Positions 34,619 to 46,818 of a stretch of DNA of 64,000 nt are shown piece by piece (within the stretch, counting starts at the first letter, position 1; every line of letters starts with the position of its first letter). The notes beneath the pieces are model-generated. The model was not told the DNA's origin and ran no database searches. It worked only from the letters and a program-made list of their open reading frames with translations. The translations under genes were made by a program, and so were the position numbers. The stretch is from the NCBI GenBank assembly GCA_946186275.1, contig CAMHMO010000003.1, positions 1 to 64,000 on the forward strand, in the 5' to 3' direction. The stretch comes from an uncultured Verrucomicrobiota bacterium. GTDB taxonomy: Bacteria > Verrucomicrobiota > Verrucomicrobiia > Opitutales > UBA9783.

Positions 34619-35904
34619 GCGTTTAAAAAGTCATCCTTATTATCGGCGAAAAGCGGCGAAATTTCAAGCAGCGGCTCGGGGTTTTCCTTTAATTGTTCCT
34701 CAAGCCACGTTGGATCCGTCGCCTTCAGCCAACGCAACCAACGGCGAATTTGATCGCGCTGGCACGTTTCGGGTGTGTCGCTGCCGGTCGCATTTTTGAC
34801 GGGACTGAATTCCTCTCCGCGCGCGACTTCCCACAGAAGCGGATTTTTTGCCTGCGGCAGGGCGTCGAAAATAAAATGTTCCAGTTTCAAGCCCTCCGTC
34901 ATCTGTACGGTCTTCGAAATCGGATCCCAGGCTTTTATTTTCTTGCGGCAGACGTGATACGGAAGCGTCTGTTCGGCGCAGGCTCGAACAAAGTCTGTCG
35001 ATAAAAGATGAATGGCGGTATTGCCCCACCGATACTTCAATAAACCGTCTTTGTCACGCGCTGCCTGCAACAACGGCGGAATTTCGCTGTATTCGACCAA
35101 ACGCAGCTGCCCTCCGACTTGAACGAACAGCCCGACGCGCTCCTCAGGGTGCGTTTTCGCCACGACTTTGGTAGAAAATTCCGACTTTTGATGCAGATGA
35201 GCACCCAGAAACAGCGCATCGTCCAAACGAACCAGCGGATTATCCACCTGAAAGTACGAAAGCGTTTGAATACCCTTGGTTTCAAGCAACGGCAACAGAT
35301 TTGCCTGCTTCAATGCCCGAAAAACGCCGCCGTGCCCGTCCGGCAGACAAACCATGCTCCCGTCTTCGTTCAACAGCGGTTGCTTGTTCGTCGAAAAAGC
35401 CGGTAACGTGCCCTGTTTGAAAATATGCAGATACGCTTCATCGTACCATCCATGTTCCCGAAACGCTTTTCGCGTTGCTTCGTCGGTCTCCTCCCCCGTC
35501 ATGATCAGCCAGTGAAACGTGTACCCGTAACGTTGTTGCAAAGCACGCAACTTTTCCGAAAACACCTGGAATAACGTCTTCCCCGTCACGGGCGTTACGG
35601 GGAACAGCCCCTTTGGACCGTCAAACCCGAGCCGTGTTCCCAGCCCGCCGGCAACCGTCAAAAACGCAACTTCGCCGTTTTGGAAGGAGCGTTCACCGAG
35701 CGTGTGAAGATAGTCAGGATTTAGACCGAGTTCTACAAAATCGGCTTCCGATAGGCAAGAGGGAGATCGCCAGGCGGAGGTGTTTGGAGGTGTTGGGGTA
35801 GTGGTGTGCAATAGAGACAAGAAGTAACCCCATTTTAATGAAGAGTATCGATGAAGAGAAGCGGAGAAAAAAGCGGTTGCGCTAAAGTTTTCAAAGGAAT
35901 GCAA
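34567..35904 (-). CDS. UDP-sugar pyrophosphorylase, UAP1/UDPGP (eukaryote-like) family
   Basis: A 445-residue nucleotidyltransferase of the UDPGP family rather than the bacterial GalU type. The UTP-binding loop is LTVAGGLGTRLGFDGPKGLFPV (about 80-100). Other family blocks are WLIMTGEETDEATRKAF, DGHGGVFRAL, YFQVDNPLV and LVEYSEIPP. It would make UDP-glucose or UDP-GlcNAc from UTP and the sugar 1-phosphate supplied by the mutase downstream. The first 50 residues are not conserved, so the start may be internal. Homologues occur in PVC bacteria and eukaryotes. Confidence 0.87.
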   Translation of the reverse strand: MHSFENFSATAFFSASLHRYSSLKWGYFLSLLHTTTPTPPNTSAWRSPSCLSEADFVELGLNPDYLHTLGERSFQNGEVAFLTVAGGLGTRLGFDGPKGLFPVTPVTGKTLFQVFSEKLRALQQRYGYTFHWLIMTGEETDEATRKAFREHGWYDEAYLHIFKQGTLPAFSTNKQPLLNEDGSMVCLPDGHGGVFRALKQANLLPLLETKGIQTLSYFQVDNPLVRLDDALFLGAHLHQKSEFSTKVVAKTHPEERVGLFVQVGGQLRLVEYSEIPPLLQAARDKDGLLKYRWGNTAIHLLSTDFVRACAEQTLPYHVCRKKIKAWDPISKTVQMTEGLKLEHFIFDALPQAKNPLLWEVARGEEFSPVKNATGSDTPETCQRDQIRRWLRWLKATDPTWLEEQLKENPEPLLEISPLFADNKDDFLNAWKRLPEKPKTLHGCCL

Positions 35905-35956
35905 TGAGACCCAGATCTTTCAACTACATTGGTAACCTTGCTCCTGAAAAAATGCG

Positions 35957-37489
35957 TTACCCTGCTTTTCGCTCTGTTTGCGCCACTTCTACCTTCTTCC
36001 CCAGCGACTTAACCGACAAAATCCACAGAACGCAGATGATGACGAACATCCCGAACAGGTACGGAACGATTTCGAAATAGGTCGGTTTAATGCCCGTAAT
36101 TGCCGTGCCGATGGAGAAACAGACCACCTGGATGAAAGCACCGCCGGATTTTCCGAGACGTCCGCCGACCACATCCACAACCGCCTTACCTTTCACTTTC
36201 ATGTCTTCATCCAGCGGGATATATGCCATTTCTTTGGTCAAATCGAAGAGCGCGTATTTAGTGGATTTTGCAATAACCACGATAACCGCTCCGAGCATGA
36301 CCGCCATGAAAGTCGGGTTGGTTCCGAGACTCGCCAACGCTTCCGTCAGGTTGTCTTTGAAAACGATGAAAGTGAAGAACAGAATGCCGCCGACCGTGAA
36401 TACCAGCGGTGTAATCAGCGCCGCCGAGACCCAACGGAACACTCGCAGGACGTTACTGCCGACGATAAGCATGACCATGGAGGCAATCCCCGTGTAGATG
36501 GTGTTCATGCTCATGAAGGTATTATAGTCGTTTTCGTTCGGATATTGTACCTTCAGCTGGCTTTTCCAAAGCCCCTCGATCAGATTGACGCTGATGCCGT
36601 AGCAAATCACCAACATTGCAATTAAACCGAGATAGGGAGAAGTGCAAATCGTCTTCAAACTTTCCATAAGTCCCGCTTTTTTCTTTTTCTTTTTCACGCC
36701 CGGCAGTTCGGGTTTGTCGTAAAGACGTTTGTCGGTGAGAACATGCGTGTAAATCCAGCGATAAATTAACATCGTGGCGATGCCGAAAATTACCACCGTA
36801 CTCAGCAGGTAATTAAGGGTCTTCTGCCACGGATCCTCGCCCGGCGCGACGCTGCTGCGAATATCCGACGCCCACTTGCCGACGACGCCGACGAACAGCA
36901 ATGAAAACTGCGCCATCAGACCGAAAAAGGCGTACATGCGCTTCGCTTCCGACATTTTACACACCTGATTGGCGAACTGCCAGAACGAGAGCGAAATCAG
37001 CGTACTGCCCCACAATTCTGCGAGAACGTAGAAAACTCCGTAACTCCAGATGCCGACGAGCGCAATCGGCCAGTGAAGCGTCGGGCACGCCGCCTGCCAC
37101 GCCGCAATCGTTTCGGGAGACGGATGGAAGAATGTGCGGTTTGGATAAATAACAAACGCAAACAGACCGAAAAAGATCAGAAACGGCGACAGGGTTGCGT
37201 AAAACAAATGCTCGTTCTTTAAAAGATCGCTGGCTTTGGTGTATACCAACATAAATAAAATCGCGGACGGGGTCACGCAGAACAGCTTCAAGTATGAGAG
37301 CGCTTCGGCGCCGCTGTTGGTCACCACAAGCGCATCCTTCAAATTACGCAGGCAGGTGTAGTTAAACAGAATGAAAAAGAAGATAAATCCCATCGGGATT
37401 GCCTTCTTCATTTCATACCCCTGGATGGGGAACAACATTCGCCTCAACTTTGAGAACTGCGGTTCATCCGCGTTTGTCGTACTGCTCAT
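35957..37489 (-). CDS. ADP/ATP translocase (Tlc/Npt nucleotide transporter)
   Basis: A 510-residue protein with about 12 membrane helices, of the non-mitochondrial ATP/ADP carrier family used by Chlamydiae, Rickettsiales and plastids to exchange host ATP for ADP. The N-terminus FPIQGYEMKKAIPMGFIFFFILFNYTCLRNLKDALVVTNSGAEALSYLK is characteristic, as are LAELWGSTLISLSFWQFANQV and the C-terminal KYALFDLTKEMAYIPLDEDMKVKGKAVVDVV. A TAAAAT hexamer ends six bases before the ATG (37501-37496), again suggesting a leaderless transcript. Whether it exchanges ATP/ADP or imports nucleotides with H+ cannot be decided from sequence alone. Confidence 0.96.
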   Translation of the reverse strand: MSSTTNADEPQFSKLRRMLFPIQGYEMKKAIPMGFIFFFILFNYTCLRNLKDALVVTNSGAEALSYLKLFCVTPSAILFMLVYTKASDLLKNEHLFYATLSPFLIFFGLFAFVIYPNRTFFHPSPETIAAWQAACPTLHWPIALVGIWSYGVFYVLAELWGSTLISLSFWQFANQVCKMSEAKRMYAFFGLMAQFSLLFVGVVGKWASDIRSSVAPGEDPWQKTLNYLLSTVVIFGIATMLIYRWIYTHVLTDKRLYDKPELPGVKKKKKKAGLMESLKTICTSPYLGLIAMLVICYGISVNLIEGLWKSQLKVQYPNENDYNTFMSMNTIYTGIASMVMLIVGSNVLRVFRWVSAALITPLVFTVGGILFFTFIVFKDNLTEALASLGTNPTFMAVMLGAVIVVIAKSTKYALFDLTKEMAYIPLDEDMKVKGKAVVDVVGGRLGKSGGAFIQVVCFSIGTAITGIKPTYFEIVPYLFGMFVIICVLWILSVKSLGKKVEVAQTERKAG

Positions 37490-37896
37490 GGTGATATTTT
37501 AACAAAAACAATTCTAACGTAGGTTCCAGCATTCGAAATAGCAAGCGATTTTTTTAACATTTTTCGCCGTCGGTTTCGATTGCGAGAAACAAAAACATCC
37601 TTATTCTAGCAAAAATGCATGCAAGACACAAGGACGGAACAAACAAGGTACGGTTAACAACCGTGATTTTGAGTCCAAAGTGCCGCGATTTTAAGAAAAA
37701 AAGGTTTATCGGCGTTTATGCAAAGGGAATAAACGGGAACATGGACATGTATTCCATGTATTTTTTTGGAAACGATGGTTGTTTTTGCATGTGCTTTTAT
37801 AAACAGCGGAAACATAAGCTACACTTTAAGCGGAGAAGAAACGGATGCGGATAAAAAAGCGGGCATGCTTTGACATCCCAAAAAATGCTTAAATAT
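37490..37896. other. Intergenic region between translocase and thioesterase genes
   Basis: About 400 bases. It carries the probable -10 box of the translocase at its left edge. A 79-codon plus-strand frame (37615-37854) is rich in Lys, Met and Cys and is probably noise. No terminator for the ATP synthase operon was found. Confidence 0.5.
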
Positions 37897-38292
37897 TTAC
37901 TTCCGCAACGCTTCGATAAAAAACAACGGCGGTTTGATCAATTTGCGATCTTTATTTAAAAATACATGCACCGTTTTGCCGTCGGCAATGCGCGTTGTGT
38001 CGCGAAACAGTTCGTAGGTCAGCGTAAAACGGACGCGCTGAATATCCTGCGGCGGCATGAGTTTAATGCGGACTTCGTCGTCGAAAAAAGTCGGCGCGTG
38101 ATACTTCAAATTTGCTTCGACAACGGGCAGGAAAAATCCGTTTCGTTCCAATTCTTTATAATCTAAACCGCAGGCTTTCAGCCATTCGACGCGCGTTAAC
38201 TCCAGCCAAACAAAGTAAGAAGCATGATGCACCACGCCCATGGCGTCGGTTTCGGCGTAACGCACGCGGACGGTTGTTTCGAACGGCGTCAT
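37897..38292 (-). CDS. ybgC: YbgC/4-hydroxybenzoyl-CoA-type acyl-CoA thioesterase
   Basis: A 131-residue hotdog-fold thioesterase. The active-site signature is VRYAETDAMGVVHHASYFVWLE with the catalytic Asp near residue 15, followed by ERNGFFLPVVEANLKYHAPTFFDDEV. In proteobacteria YbgC belongs to the Tol-Pal cluster; here it overlaps atpC by four bases and is the last gene of the ATP synthase operon. It hydrolyses acyl-CoA or acyl-carrier thioesters; the substrate is unknown. Confidence 0.92.
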   Translation of the reverse strand: MTPFETTVRVRYAETDAMGVVHHASYFVWLELTRVEWLKACGLDYKELERNGFFLPVVEANLKYHAPTFFDDEVRIKLMPPQDIQRVRFTLTYELFRDTTRIADGKTVHVFLNKDRKLIKPPLFFIEALRK

Positions 38293-38708
38293 GACCGCTT
38301 TGCCTGCTTGGTAAGCTTCTGGGCGATGCTGAAACGCAACATCTTATCCAGGCGTTCCAATTCTTCTTCGTCGACCTGCTTTTCGTGTTTCGCCTTCTCC
38401 AATGCTTCCTGCGCGCGTTGCACCGCCGCATCGATGGAAGCATCATCCACGCTTTGAACATCGATCGCCGCTTCGGTTAAAAGGAGCAATACGTTGTCGG
38501 CGAGCTTGAAAAATCCCGTATCGACGGCGACGGGGACGGTAACGCCGTTTTCGGTATAAAAAACCGTTCCCGCTTCCAAAATTCCGATGATCGGCAGGTG
38601 ATGATCCAAAATTTCGATTTCGCCCGTTGCCGTCGGCAATACAACGGAAGTCACCGAGCTTTCATACACCACGCGCTCGGGAATGATGATTTTCAGTTTA
38701 AACGCCAT
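38289..38708 (-). CDS. atpC: ATP synthase epsilon subunit
   Basis: A 139-residue F1 epsilon subunit. The beta-sandwich domain (about 1-85: FKLKIIIPERVVYESSVTSVVLPTATGEIEILDHHLPIIGILEAG) is followed by a helical hairpin (about 90-139: AAVQRAQEALEKAKHEKQVDEEELERLDKML). It couples the rotor and can inhibit ATP hydrolysis. It is the last ATP synthase subunit gene, 120 bases after atpD, overlapping the thioesterase gene. Confidence 0.94.
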   Translation of the reverse strand: MAFKLKIIIPERVVYESSVTSVVLPTATGEIEILDHHLPIIGILEAGTVFYTENGVTVPVAVDTGFFKLADNVLLLLTEAAIDVQSVDDASIDAAVQRAQEALEKAKHEKQVDEEELERLDKMLRFSIAQKLTKQAKRS

Positions 38709-38828
38709 AACGTCGAACGGTTATCGATTACGCTTAGGGGTGTTGTCTCCTGCACCGCACTCGCTTTTCCTGTTTTTTCCCAAGCGCATCGCAAGCTTCC
38801 GCTTTATCCTTTCAACCGTATTTCCATG

Positions 38829-41140
<2,312 letters not shown>

Positions 41141-41214
41141 ATGTTACTCCCGTATTGCCGTCACCTTTTGTGTAAAGGCGAAAAAGCTTACAGAAACCTC
41201 CGATTGTCTTCCCT

Positions 41215-42759
41215 TCATGCGCTTTGAGGAAAGTTTGCTTTCTCCCACGTATCAAAAGCCTCTTTTAATTCGCCGACAATCGCTTTCGAAAGCACCTTTT
41301 CTTTCCGCAGACGCGTCAGCAGATCCTTCTTTAAAGTTAAGAAGTGTTCCGAAAGCCGTTGAAGCATTGCCGGCATATCCGCAAGCGGAATTTTATCAAA
41401 ACGCCCCTGTTGCGCCCCCCACAGTAAAACGACCTGCAACTCGGCGGGACGCGACGCATGCACGCCCTGCTTTAAAAGTTCCAGAATATGCTGTCCGCGC
41501 TCCAGCTGCTGGCGGGTTTTGGCATCCAAATCGGAACCGAACTGCATAAACGCCTGCAATTCCTGATACTGTGCCATTTCCAGTTTCAGCTGTCCCGCGA
41601 CCGATTTGAGTGCCTTCATCTGCGCCGCCGAACCGACGCGCGAAACGGAAATGCCGACCGAAATCGCCGGCCGCAGTCCCTGATTGAATAAATCGGTTTC
41701 AAGGAACAGCTGTCCGTCGGTGATGGAGATGACGTTCGTCGGAATGTACGCCGAAACATCGCCCGCCTGGGTTTCGATAATCGGCAGTGCCGTCAACGAG
41801 CCGCCGCCGTAATCTTTATTAAGGCGCGCGGAACGTTCCAGCAAACGCGAATGCAGATAAAATACGTCGCCGGGATAGGCCTCGCGACCCGACGGGCGTT
41901 TTAACACCAGCGAAATCTGTCGGTACGCCACCGCGTGCTTGGATAAATCGTCATAAATGATGAGCGCGTCCATGCCGTTTTGCATGAAGTACTCACCCAT
42001 CGCCGTTCCGGCGTAAGGCGCGATGTACTGATTGGCGGCGTTGTCGGAAGCGGGTGCCGAAACGACGATTGTGTATTCCAATGCACCGTGATCTTCGAGA
42101 ACTTTTAAAGTGCGCGCGAGAGTGGCATTTTTTTGCCCGATACAGACATAGATCGAATAAACGGGTCTGAAATTCGGATCGTTTTCAGCCAACCCTTGGC
42201 GATTGAGCTCGGCCTGGTGTAAAATCGCATCCAATGCGAGAGTCGTTTTGCCCGTAGAACGGTCGCCGATGATCAGCTCGCGCTGACCGCGCCCGATCGG
42301 GAACATGGCATCCACCGACAAAATGCCCGTTTGGAGCGGCTGATCGACTGATTGGCGGGTAATAATCCCGGGCGCAATCTTTTCCACCGGATAATGATCC
42401 TCCGCAACAATATCACCTTTCCCGTCGATCGGTTGCCCGAGCGCATCGACCACGCGTCCCAATAAACCTTTCCCGACGGGCACCGAAAGCAACTTCCCCG
42501 TCGTTTTGCATTCGTCGCCGACCTTCAGTTGAGAGGTGTCACCCAACAGCACGACGCCGACTTCGTCCTCTTCCAGGTTGAGCGCAATTCCGAAGACCCC
42601 GTGCGTGAAGGAGACCGTTTCGTTATACATGACGTCCGAAAGCCCCTCGACCTTCGCAACGGAATCGGCAAGCGAAATAATCTTCCCGACGTTCGCCGTT
42701 AAAGGTTTTTTCTCGAACGTACGAATGGCATCTTTAATATCCGATAAAACGGTACTCAT
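41215..42759 (-). CDS. atpA: ATP synthase alpha subunit
   Basis: A 514-residue F1 subunit with the regulatory nucleotide site. Walker A is [55 protein letters not shown] and [17 protein letters not shown] are the other family blocks. It overlaps atpH by four bases. Confidence 0.98.
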   Translation of the reverse strand: MSTVLSDIKDAIRTFEKKPLTANVGKIISLADSVAKVEGLSDVMYNETVSFTHGVFGIALNLEEDEVGVVLLGDTSQLKVGDECKTTGKLLSVPVGKGLLGRVVDALGQPIDGKGDIVAEDHYPVEKIAPGIITRQSVDQPLQTGILSVDAMFPIGRGQRELIIGDRSTGKTTLALDAILHQAELNRQGLAENDPNFRPVYSIYVCIGQKNATLARTLKVLEDHGALEYTIVVSAPASDNAANQYIAPYAGTAMGEYFMQNGMDALIIYDDLSKHAVAYRQISLVLKRPSGREAYPGDVFYLHSRLLERSARLNKDYGGGSLTALPIIETQAGDVSAYIPTNVISITDGQLFLETDLFNQGLRPAISVGISVSRVGSAAQMKALKSVAGQLKLEMAQYQELQAFMQFGSDLDAKTRQQLERGQHILELLKQGVHASRPAELQVVLLWGAQQGRFDKIPLADMPAMLQRLSEHFLTLKKDLLTRLRKEKVLSKAIVGELKEAFDTWEKANFPQSA

Positions 42760-43148
42760 GGCGTGAATGTTTCTTTAAGCGCGTTCAGCTGCCCTTCCAG
42801 CGAACAATCCCAAACGGTGTCGCCGACGCGAATTTTAAATCCTCCCAACAACTCGGGACGTTCCTCTTTCTCAAGACGGCGTTCCGTAAGATGCTCGGCT
42901 CCCGAAAAATCCCGCAACCATTGTTCCCGAAAGATGCCCGCATACATTACGGTCGCATAACGTTCGGAAAAAACTTCCTTCAGGGAACGTCCATACTGCG
43001 CCAGAAACGCTTTCGCATTGCGCGGATACCGTTGTACCAAAAACTCCGCAATCGCATGAATGCGTTCCTTTAAATCTTCTTCGGTACCTTCGAACGTCAA
43101 CCGCGCCAGATATTTCAGCAAAACCTTATGCTTGCGTTCCATGTTCAT
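42756..43148 (-). CDS. atpH: ATP synthase delta subunit
   Basis: A roughly 130-residue peripheral stalk subunit, shorter than the usual 175-180 and strongly diverged. Only the C-terminal half is clear ([27 protein letters not shown], matching the family's GG-hydrophobic-D-SI pattern). The call depends mainly on this motif and on position between atpF and atpA. I chose ATG 43148 (or 43142) over the open frame to 43202, which would run far into atpF; even so it overlaps atpF by 23 bases. Confidence 0.85.
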   Translation of the reverse strand: MNMERKHKVLLKYLARLTFEGTEEDLKERIHAIAEFLVQRYPRNAKAFLAQYGRSLKEVFSERYATVMYAGIFREQWLRDFSGAEHLTERRLEKEERPELLGGFKIRVGDTVWDCSLEGQLNALKETFTP

Positions 43149-43698
43149 CCTTTGTTGCCAATAATGCCGCCGCCTGCTCGTTGAGTTTGGCGCGCATTTC
43201 ATCCGTCAGAATGCCGCTCAAAAGGCGTTCCGTCGTTTCAACCGTCAGTGTTGCAATCTCGGTTTTGGCTTCCTTCATTATCGCCGAACGTTCGCCTTCC
43301 ATCGCGTAACGCGCCTGTTCCGTCAGCTGCGAAACCTTCTCTTCCGCCGCTTTCTTTTGCTCTGCCAGGTAACGCTCACCCTCTGCTTTGGTGCTTGCCA
43401 GCAATGCCTGCGCATCCGCCTGTGCCTTCTTAAGAACTTCCAGACGTTCCCGTTCCGCCGAAGCCTGCTTGGCTTTCATCTCTTCGGCAAAACGCAAGCC
43501 TTCCTCGATTTTCTTTTGACGCTCTTCGACCGTTTTCAGCGTCGGCTTAACGGCGAAACGATACAGCAGGTACGTCACCAGGCAAAAATTGACGATTTGC
43601 GCAATCAGCAACTCCGTTTGTACGCCGAACCCCTCCGCCAGGCGTGCTACGGCACTACCGCTGTTGTTGCCGGAAATCTCAAGCAGGCATCCGATCAT
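43126..43698 (-). CDS. atpF: ATP synthase b subunit
   Basis: A 190-residue stator subunit with one N-terminal membrane helix (ELLIAQIVNFCLVTYLLYRFAV, about 29-50) and a long charged coiled coil (KPTLKTVEERQKKIEEGLRFAEEMKAKQ onward). It links the membrane a subunit to F1 through delta. It is 21 bases downstream of atpE. Confidence 0.94.
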   Translation of the reverse strand: MIGCLLEISGNNSGSAVARLAEGFGVQTELLIAQIVNFCLVTYLLYRFAVKPTLKTVEERQKKIEEGLRFAEEMKAKQASAERERLEVLKKAQADAQALLASTKAEGERYLAEQKKAAEEKVSQLTEQARYAMEGERSAIMKEAKTEIATLTVETTERLLSGILTDEMRAKLNEQAAALLATKDEHGTQA

Positions 43699-43719
43699 AA
43701 CGCTTATCGGACGTTGCGA

Positions 43720-43944
43720 CTAGCCTTGGTACAGGAAGAGCGAATAAAAGGCGATTGCTTCCGCCAACGCCATACCGAGGATGGATTGAACCAGCACTTT
43801 ACCCGAAGCGCCGGGGTTGCGACCCACCATTTCCACCGCCTTCATCCCGATGATGCCCACACCGACCGCCGCGCCCAGACAACCGAGGGCAGCGGTTAAA
43901 CCGCGCCCGATGTCTCCTGCCATACCCGTGATTTCCATGATCAT
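43720..43944 (-). CDS. atpE: ATP synthase c subunit
   Basis: A 74-residue proteolipid forming the rotor ring, two membrane helices joined by the polar loop VGRNPGASGK. The ion-binding carboxylate is Glu in MALAEAIAFYSLF. The residues that add Na+ ligands in Na+-type rings (Gln in helix 1, Ser/Thr after the Glu) are absent: the first reads GVGIIGM and the second AEAIA. This suggests proton coupling. The C-terminus is short, ending FYSLFLYQG. Start at 43944 (MIMEI) or 43938. Confidence 0.94.
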   Translation of the reverse strand: MIMEITGMAGDIGRGLTAALGCLGAAVGVGIIGMKAVEMVGRNPGASGKVLVQSILGMALAEAIAFYSLFLYQG

Positions 43945-43948
43945 AATT

Positions 43949-44815
43949 TTAAACCTTCAAGGTTCCTTCCGTTGTTTCCTCTTCGCCGTGATTGCAAATA
44001 CTGCCGATGTAGACGGCGACCAACAGCGTAAATACCAGCGCCTGGACGACGCCGATGAGGATTTCGAGAAAGTAGAAAGGAACCGGCAACAAATATTTCG
44101 TCCACGGTGCCAACGCCATGATGTTGTTGATGAGATTTTCGCCGCCGAACACGTTACCGTAGAGACGAAACGACAGCGAAACCAGGCGGAACAAAATCGA
44201 AATACATTCGATAAAACCGACGCTCAAAAAGACGAAGAACAATAATGTGTAAATGCCGAATGAGAGTTCGCTCCGATCCGCTTTGTTGCCGAAGATGTGT
44301 TTTATCGCGCCGACAAAACCCTCGTTTTTGAGCACCAGCCACGCCCACGTTGCCATGGAAACGATCGCCAACGCCAGCGTGGCGTTCAAATCGGCATTGG
44401 ACGGACGAAAGAAGTAGGTAAAATGTCCTTCCTTAAACGTACCGATCGTGCCGACACCCGGCAACAGACCGCTCCAGTTCTGCATTAAAATATACACGAA
44501 AAAGCCGATTAAAATCGGAAACGCCTGCTTTGCGACACGTTTGCCGACAATGGGTGTCAGTAAGTTATAAATGACCTCGATGACGGTTTCCGCCACCGCC
44601 TGCCCTTTGGTCGGAATAAGCCGAGGCTTTTGAACCAATGCCCGAACAATGAGAATAATCGCCAACGAAATTACCCATGTATAGACCATGCCGTTGGTAA
44701 TCGGGAAACCGCCGACGGAACCCAGGACATAGGGTTTCGGGCTGACGGCGACGCCGGCGTGCGCGTTTGACGCGCATAAACAGAACGCAAGCACCGATAA
44801 AAAGCCTCTCACCAC
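43949..44815 (-). CDS. atpB: ATP synthase a subunit
   Basis: The membrane channel subunit, about 288 residues from a GTG start. I reject the 51-residue extension to 44968 because the GTG start gives a signal-peptide-like N-terminus (VVRGFLSVLAFCLCASNAHA). The key stator region is LSFRLYGNVFGGENLINNI with the essential Arg. The C-terminal helices LEILIGVVQALVFTLLVAVYIG are typical. It begins the operon order atpB-E-F-H-A-G-D-C. No atpI gene was seen upstream. Confidence 0.92.
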   Translation of the reverse strand: MVRGFLSVLAFCLCASNAHAGVAVSPKPYVLGSVGGFPITNGMVYTWVISLAIILIVRALVQKPRLIPTKGQAVAETVIEVIYNLLTPIVGKRVAKQAFPILIGFFVYILMQNWSGLLPGVGTIGTFKEGHFTYFFRPSNADLNATLALAIVSMATWAWLVLKNEGFVGAIKHIFGNKADRSELSFGIYTLLFFVFLSVGFIECISILFRLVSLSFRLYGNVFGGENLINNIMALAPWTKYLLPVPFYFLEILIGVVQALVFTLLVAVYIGSICNHGEEETTEGTLKV

Positions 44816-45025
44816 ACTGCCATTATACGTTGTGCGTCGATACCTGCAACCTTTTTTCGTTTGAGGTCGGCTTCGAAAGACAGATTTGACGGGTGCGGTG
44901 AAGAAACGAAAGAGGTTTCGTATGCAACCTTCATGTATTATGATTAAACTTTGTTTTGCCTTTTGCATGGTCTGCCCGAGTAAAGAAAACCGATCTTCTT
45001 TCCCATGGCACCTGCCGGGCGAAAG

Positions 45026-45919
45026 TTACTTTGTTTTTGGAGACATGAGTGCCTGCTTTTTCGTTCGCCAAAACATCCAAACGCACAGACAACAAAGAAT
45101 GATAACCACGAACCAAGAATCCGTTAATCGTCCAGTTCCCCAAAAGCGCGAAGTCGGAATTTCCGGATAACGGACGCATTTTCGAAGCACGAACAGCGTC
45201 GTAATCAGCCCCTGATGAAAACCGATGGAACCCCAAAGCGTTTGCATTCGAAGGCGCACCCTGCAAAGAAGCAGGCTCAACAGAAAAACGCACAAGAAAA
45301 ATTCTAAAACAAAGCGTTGCGGAATATCGGTAATCGAATGCCATGCGCACTGAAAACTTTGAATAAATAAATTCGCATCGCTTCCGACATTACAATGCGA
45401 GAAATGCAAAAGCGCAAAAATAAGTGCCAACGGGAAAATGCCCTCGAACGTTTGCCGACCGTTGCGCACGAAATCCCATAAAAAGCCGCGGAAAATTACC
45501 TCTTCCGCTGTTGCGAGCAACAATCCCGCGATAAATGCCTGCAACAAAACGCCCGCATTCGGCATTGCGTTAATTTCAATGTCCGAAACGAAGCTTTTTA
45601 TGACAAAAAACAACGTCATCCAGACGAAAATTCCAAAAAGAAACGTCTTGGCGTAACTCCAAAATCCGCAATGCAAATTCCAACGATATTTTTTCGGAGA
45701 CCTGCGTACGGCAACGAGAACGACGATACATCCGACAATTACCCGCAGGCGGTCGACGTAACATTCGAGCGGTTTTTCGGTAAGATAACGAAGCCAATCG
45801 ACCGAAAAAAACTTATCGCAAGCGGCGACCGAAAGATAAACAACGGGTGCCAAAACCGCCGCAACCGCCAAAATTACGACATAAGCCGACAGCAGGATTA
45901 CCCAACGATAAAGGGTCAT
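45026..45919 (-). CDS. CPBP (CAAX/Abi) family intramembrane metalloprotease
   Basis: A 297-residue membrane protein with about eight hydrophobic segments. The three CPBP motifs are present: EEVIFRGFLWDF (about 140-151), FALLHFSH (about 168-175) and GFHQGLITTLF (about 233-243), supplying the Glu/His metal ligands. The family includes CAAX prenyl proteases and bacteriocin-immunity proteins; the substrate here is unknown. It is a single gene next to the ATP synthase operon. Confidence 0.88.
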   Translation of the reverse strand: MTLYRWVILLSAYVVILAVAAVLAPVVYLSVAACDKFFSVDWLRYLTEKPLECYVDRLRVIVGCIVVLVAVRRSPKKYRWNLHCGFWSYAKTFLFGIFVWMTLFFVIKSFVSDIEINAMPNAGVLLQAFIAGLLLATAEEVIFRGFLWDFVRNGRQTFEGIFPLALIFALLHFSHCNVGSDANLFIQSFQCAWHSITDIPQRFVLEFFLCVFLLSLLLCRVRLRMQTLWGSIGFHQGLITTLFVLRKCVRYPEIPTSRFWGTGRLTDSWFVVIILCCLCVWMFWRTKKQALMSPKTK

Positions 45920-46009
45920 AAAAACCGAAACTCACGACGAAGCGTATACCGCAAACACACCGTCACAACAATCGCAATCTATTATACAAAATGCCGCCCC
46001 GTCGCAAAG

Positions 46010-46086
46010 TGGTGGGAAGTACCGGACTCGAACCGATGACCCCCAGCATGTCAAGCTGATGCTCTAACCAACTGAGCTAACTCCCC
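46010..46086 (-). tRNA. tRNA-Val (anticodon GAC)
   Basis: 77 bases with encoded CCA. The acceptor stem is GGGGAGT paired with ACTTCCC (one G-U), followed by discriminator A and CCA. The anticodon loop TTGACAT gives GAC, reading GUC and GUU. D-arm TAGCTCAGTTGGTTAGAGC and T-loop TTCGAGT are normal. Confidence 0.96.
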
Positions 46087-46251
46087 ACGATCGGTTTTAG
46101 GGTGAAGGATGGAAGGGAGGGTTGGCAAGAGAAAAAAGGGGGATACGTTGGCTTTTCTGAGGCATGGAGACAGCTCGAAGATATTCCAAGTCTTCTCTTC
46201 TGATAGATACATTTTGTGACACTCCCGCGTTTTCATTAAAATTTCCCCCTC

Positions 46252-46818
46252 TCAAAACCTATTCTCCTCACCTTTCCACAACCTCACGAGGTTCTTGCGA
46301 TGATGTACGAGTACCCAAATACACAGTACAAACAGCGGCAGTGCATGCGGTCGGGTTGCCGGGGTGCCATTCCAGAGGCAACAGAAAGGCAACAGGGAAA
46401 ACACAAAGCAAATTGAGGCGCAGGAAACGTAGCGCGTGTATTTGAACACCGTCAGCCAAACAAGTAACCCCGATAAGAGGGGCAACGGCATGAGGAGAAA
46501 CAACCCGCCGATGAGGGTAGCGACGCCTTTCCCGCCTTGGAAGCGGATAAAAAACGAAAAGCCGTGACCGACCAAGGCGCCAACAAGACCGACATAAGGA
46601 TATTGCAGTTTTAATCCGATAAATGTTGCGAGCATGCCTTTAAAGGCATCCAGGAAGAAGACCGTGTATCCGGCTTTTTTGCCGACCGTACGCAGGACGT
46701 TGGTGGCGCCGGGATTACCGCTTCCGACGTCGAAAATACAAACACCGTGCGTTTTGGCGATCCAAAAACCGAACGGTAAAGCTCCCAGGAAATACCCGAT
46801 GCACAACGCCGCGAACAT
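46252..46818 (-). CDS. plsY: Acyl-phosphate:glycerol-3-phosphate acyltransferase
   Basis: A 188-residue membrane enzyme that makes lysophosphatidate from acyl phosphate and glycerol 3-phosphate. The three PlsY motifs are visible: GSGNPGATNVLRTVGKKAG, ALVGHGFSFFIRFQGGKGVAT, and the C-terminal HHRKNLVRL with the expected basic residues. It has five or so membrane helices and the usual length. Confidence 0.95.
   Translation of the reverse strand: MFAALCIGYFLGALPFGFWIAKTHGVCIFDVGSGNPGATNVLRTVGKKAGYTVFFLDAFKGMLATFIGLKLQYPYVGLVGALVGHGFSFFIRFQGGKGVATLIGGLFLLMPLPLLSGLLVWLTVFKYTRYVSCASICFVFSLLPFCCLWNGTPATRPHALPLFVLCIWVLVHHRKNLVRLWKGEENRF

Noticed and set aside
37615-37854. 79-codon Lys/Cys-rich frame upstream of the translocase
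   Set aside because: Low-complexity composition, no domain, and no ribosome-binding site.
43720-43944. Na+-translocating ATP synthase
   Set aside because: The c-subunit lacks the Gln and Ser/Thr ligands of Na+-type rings.
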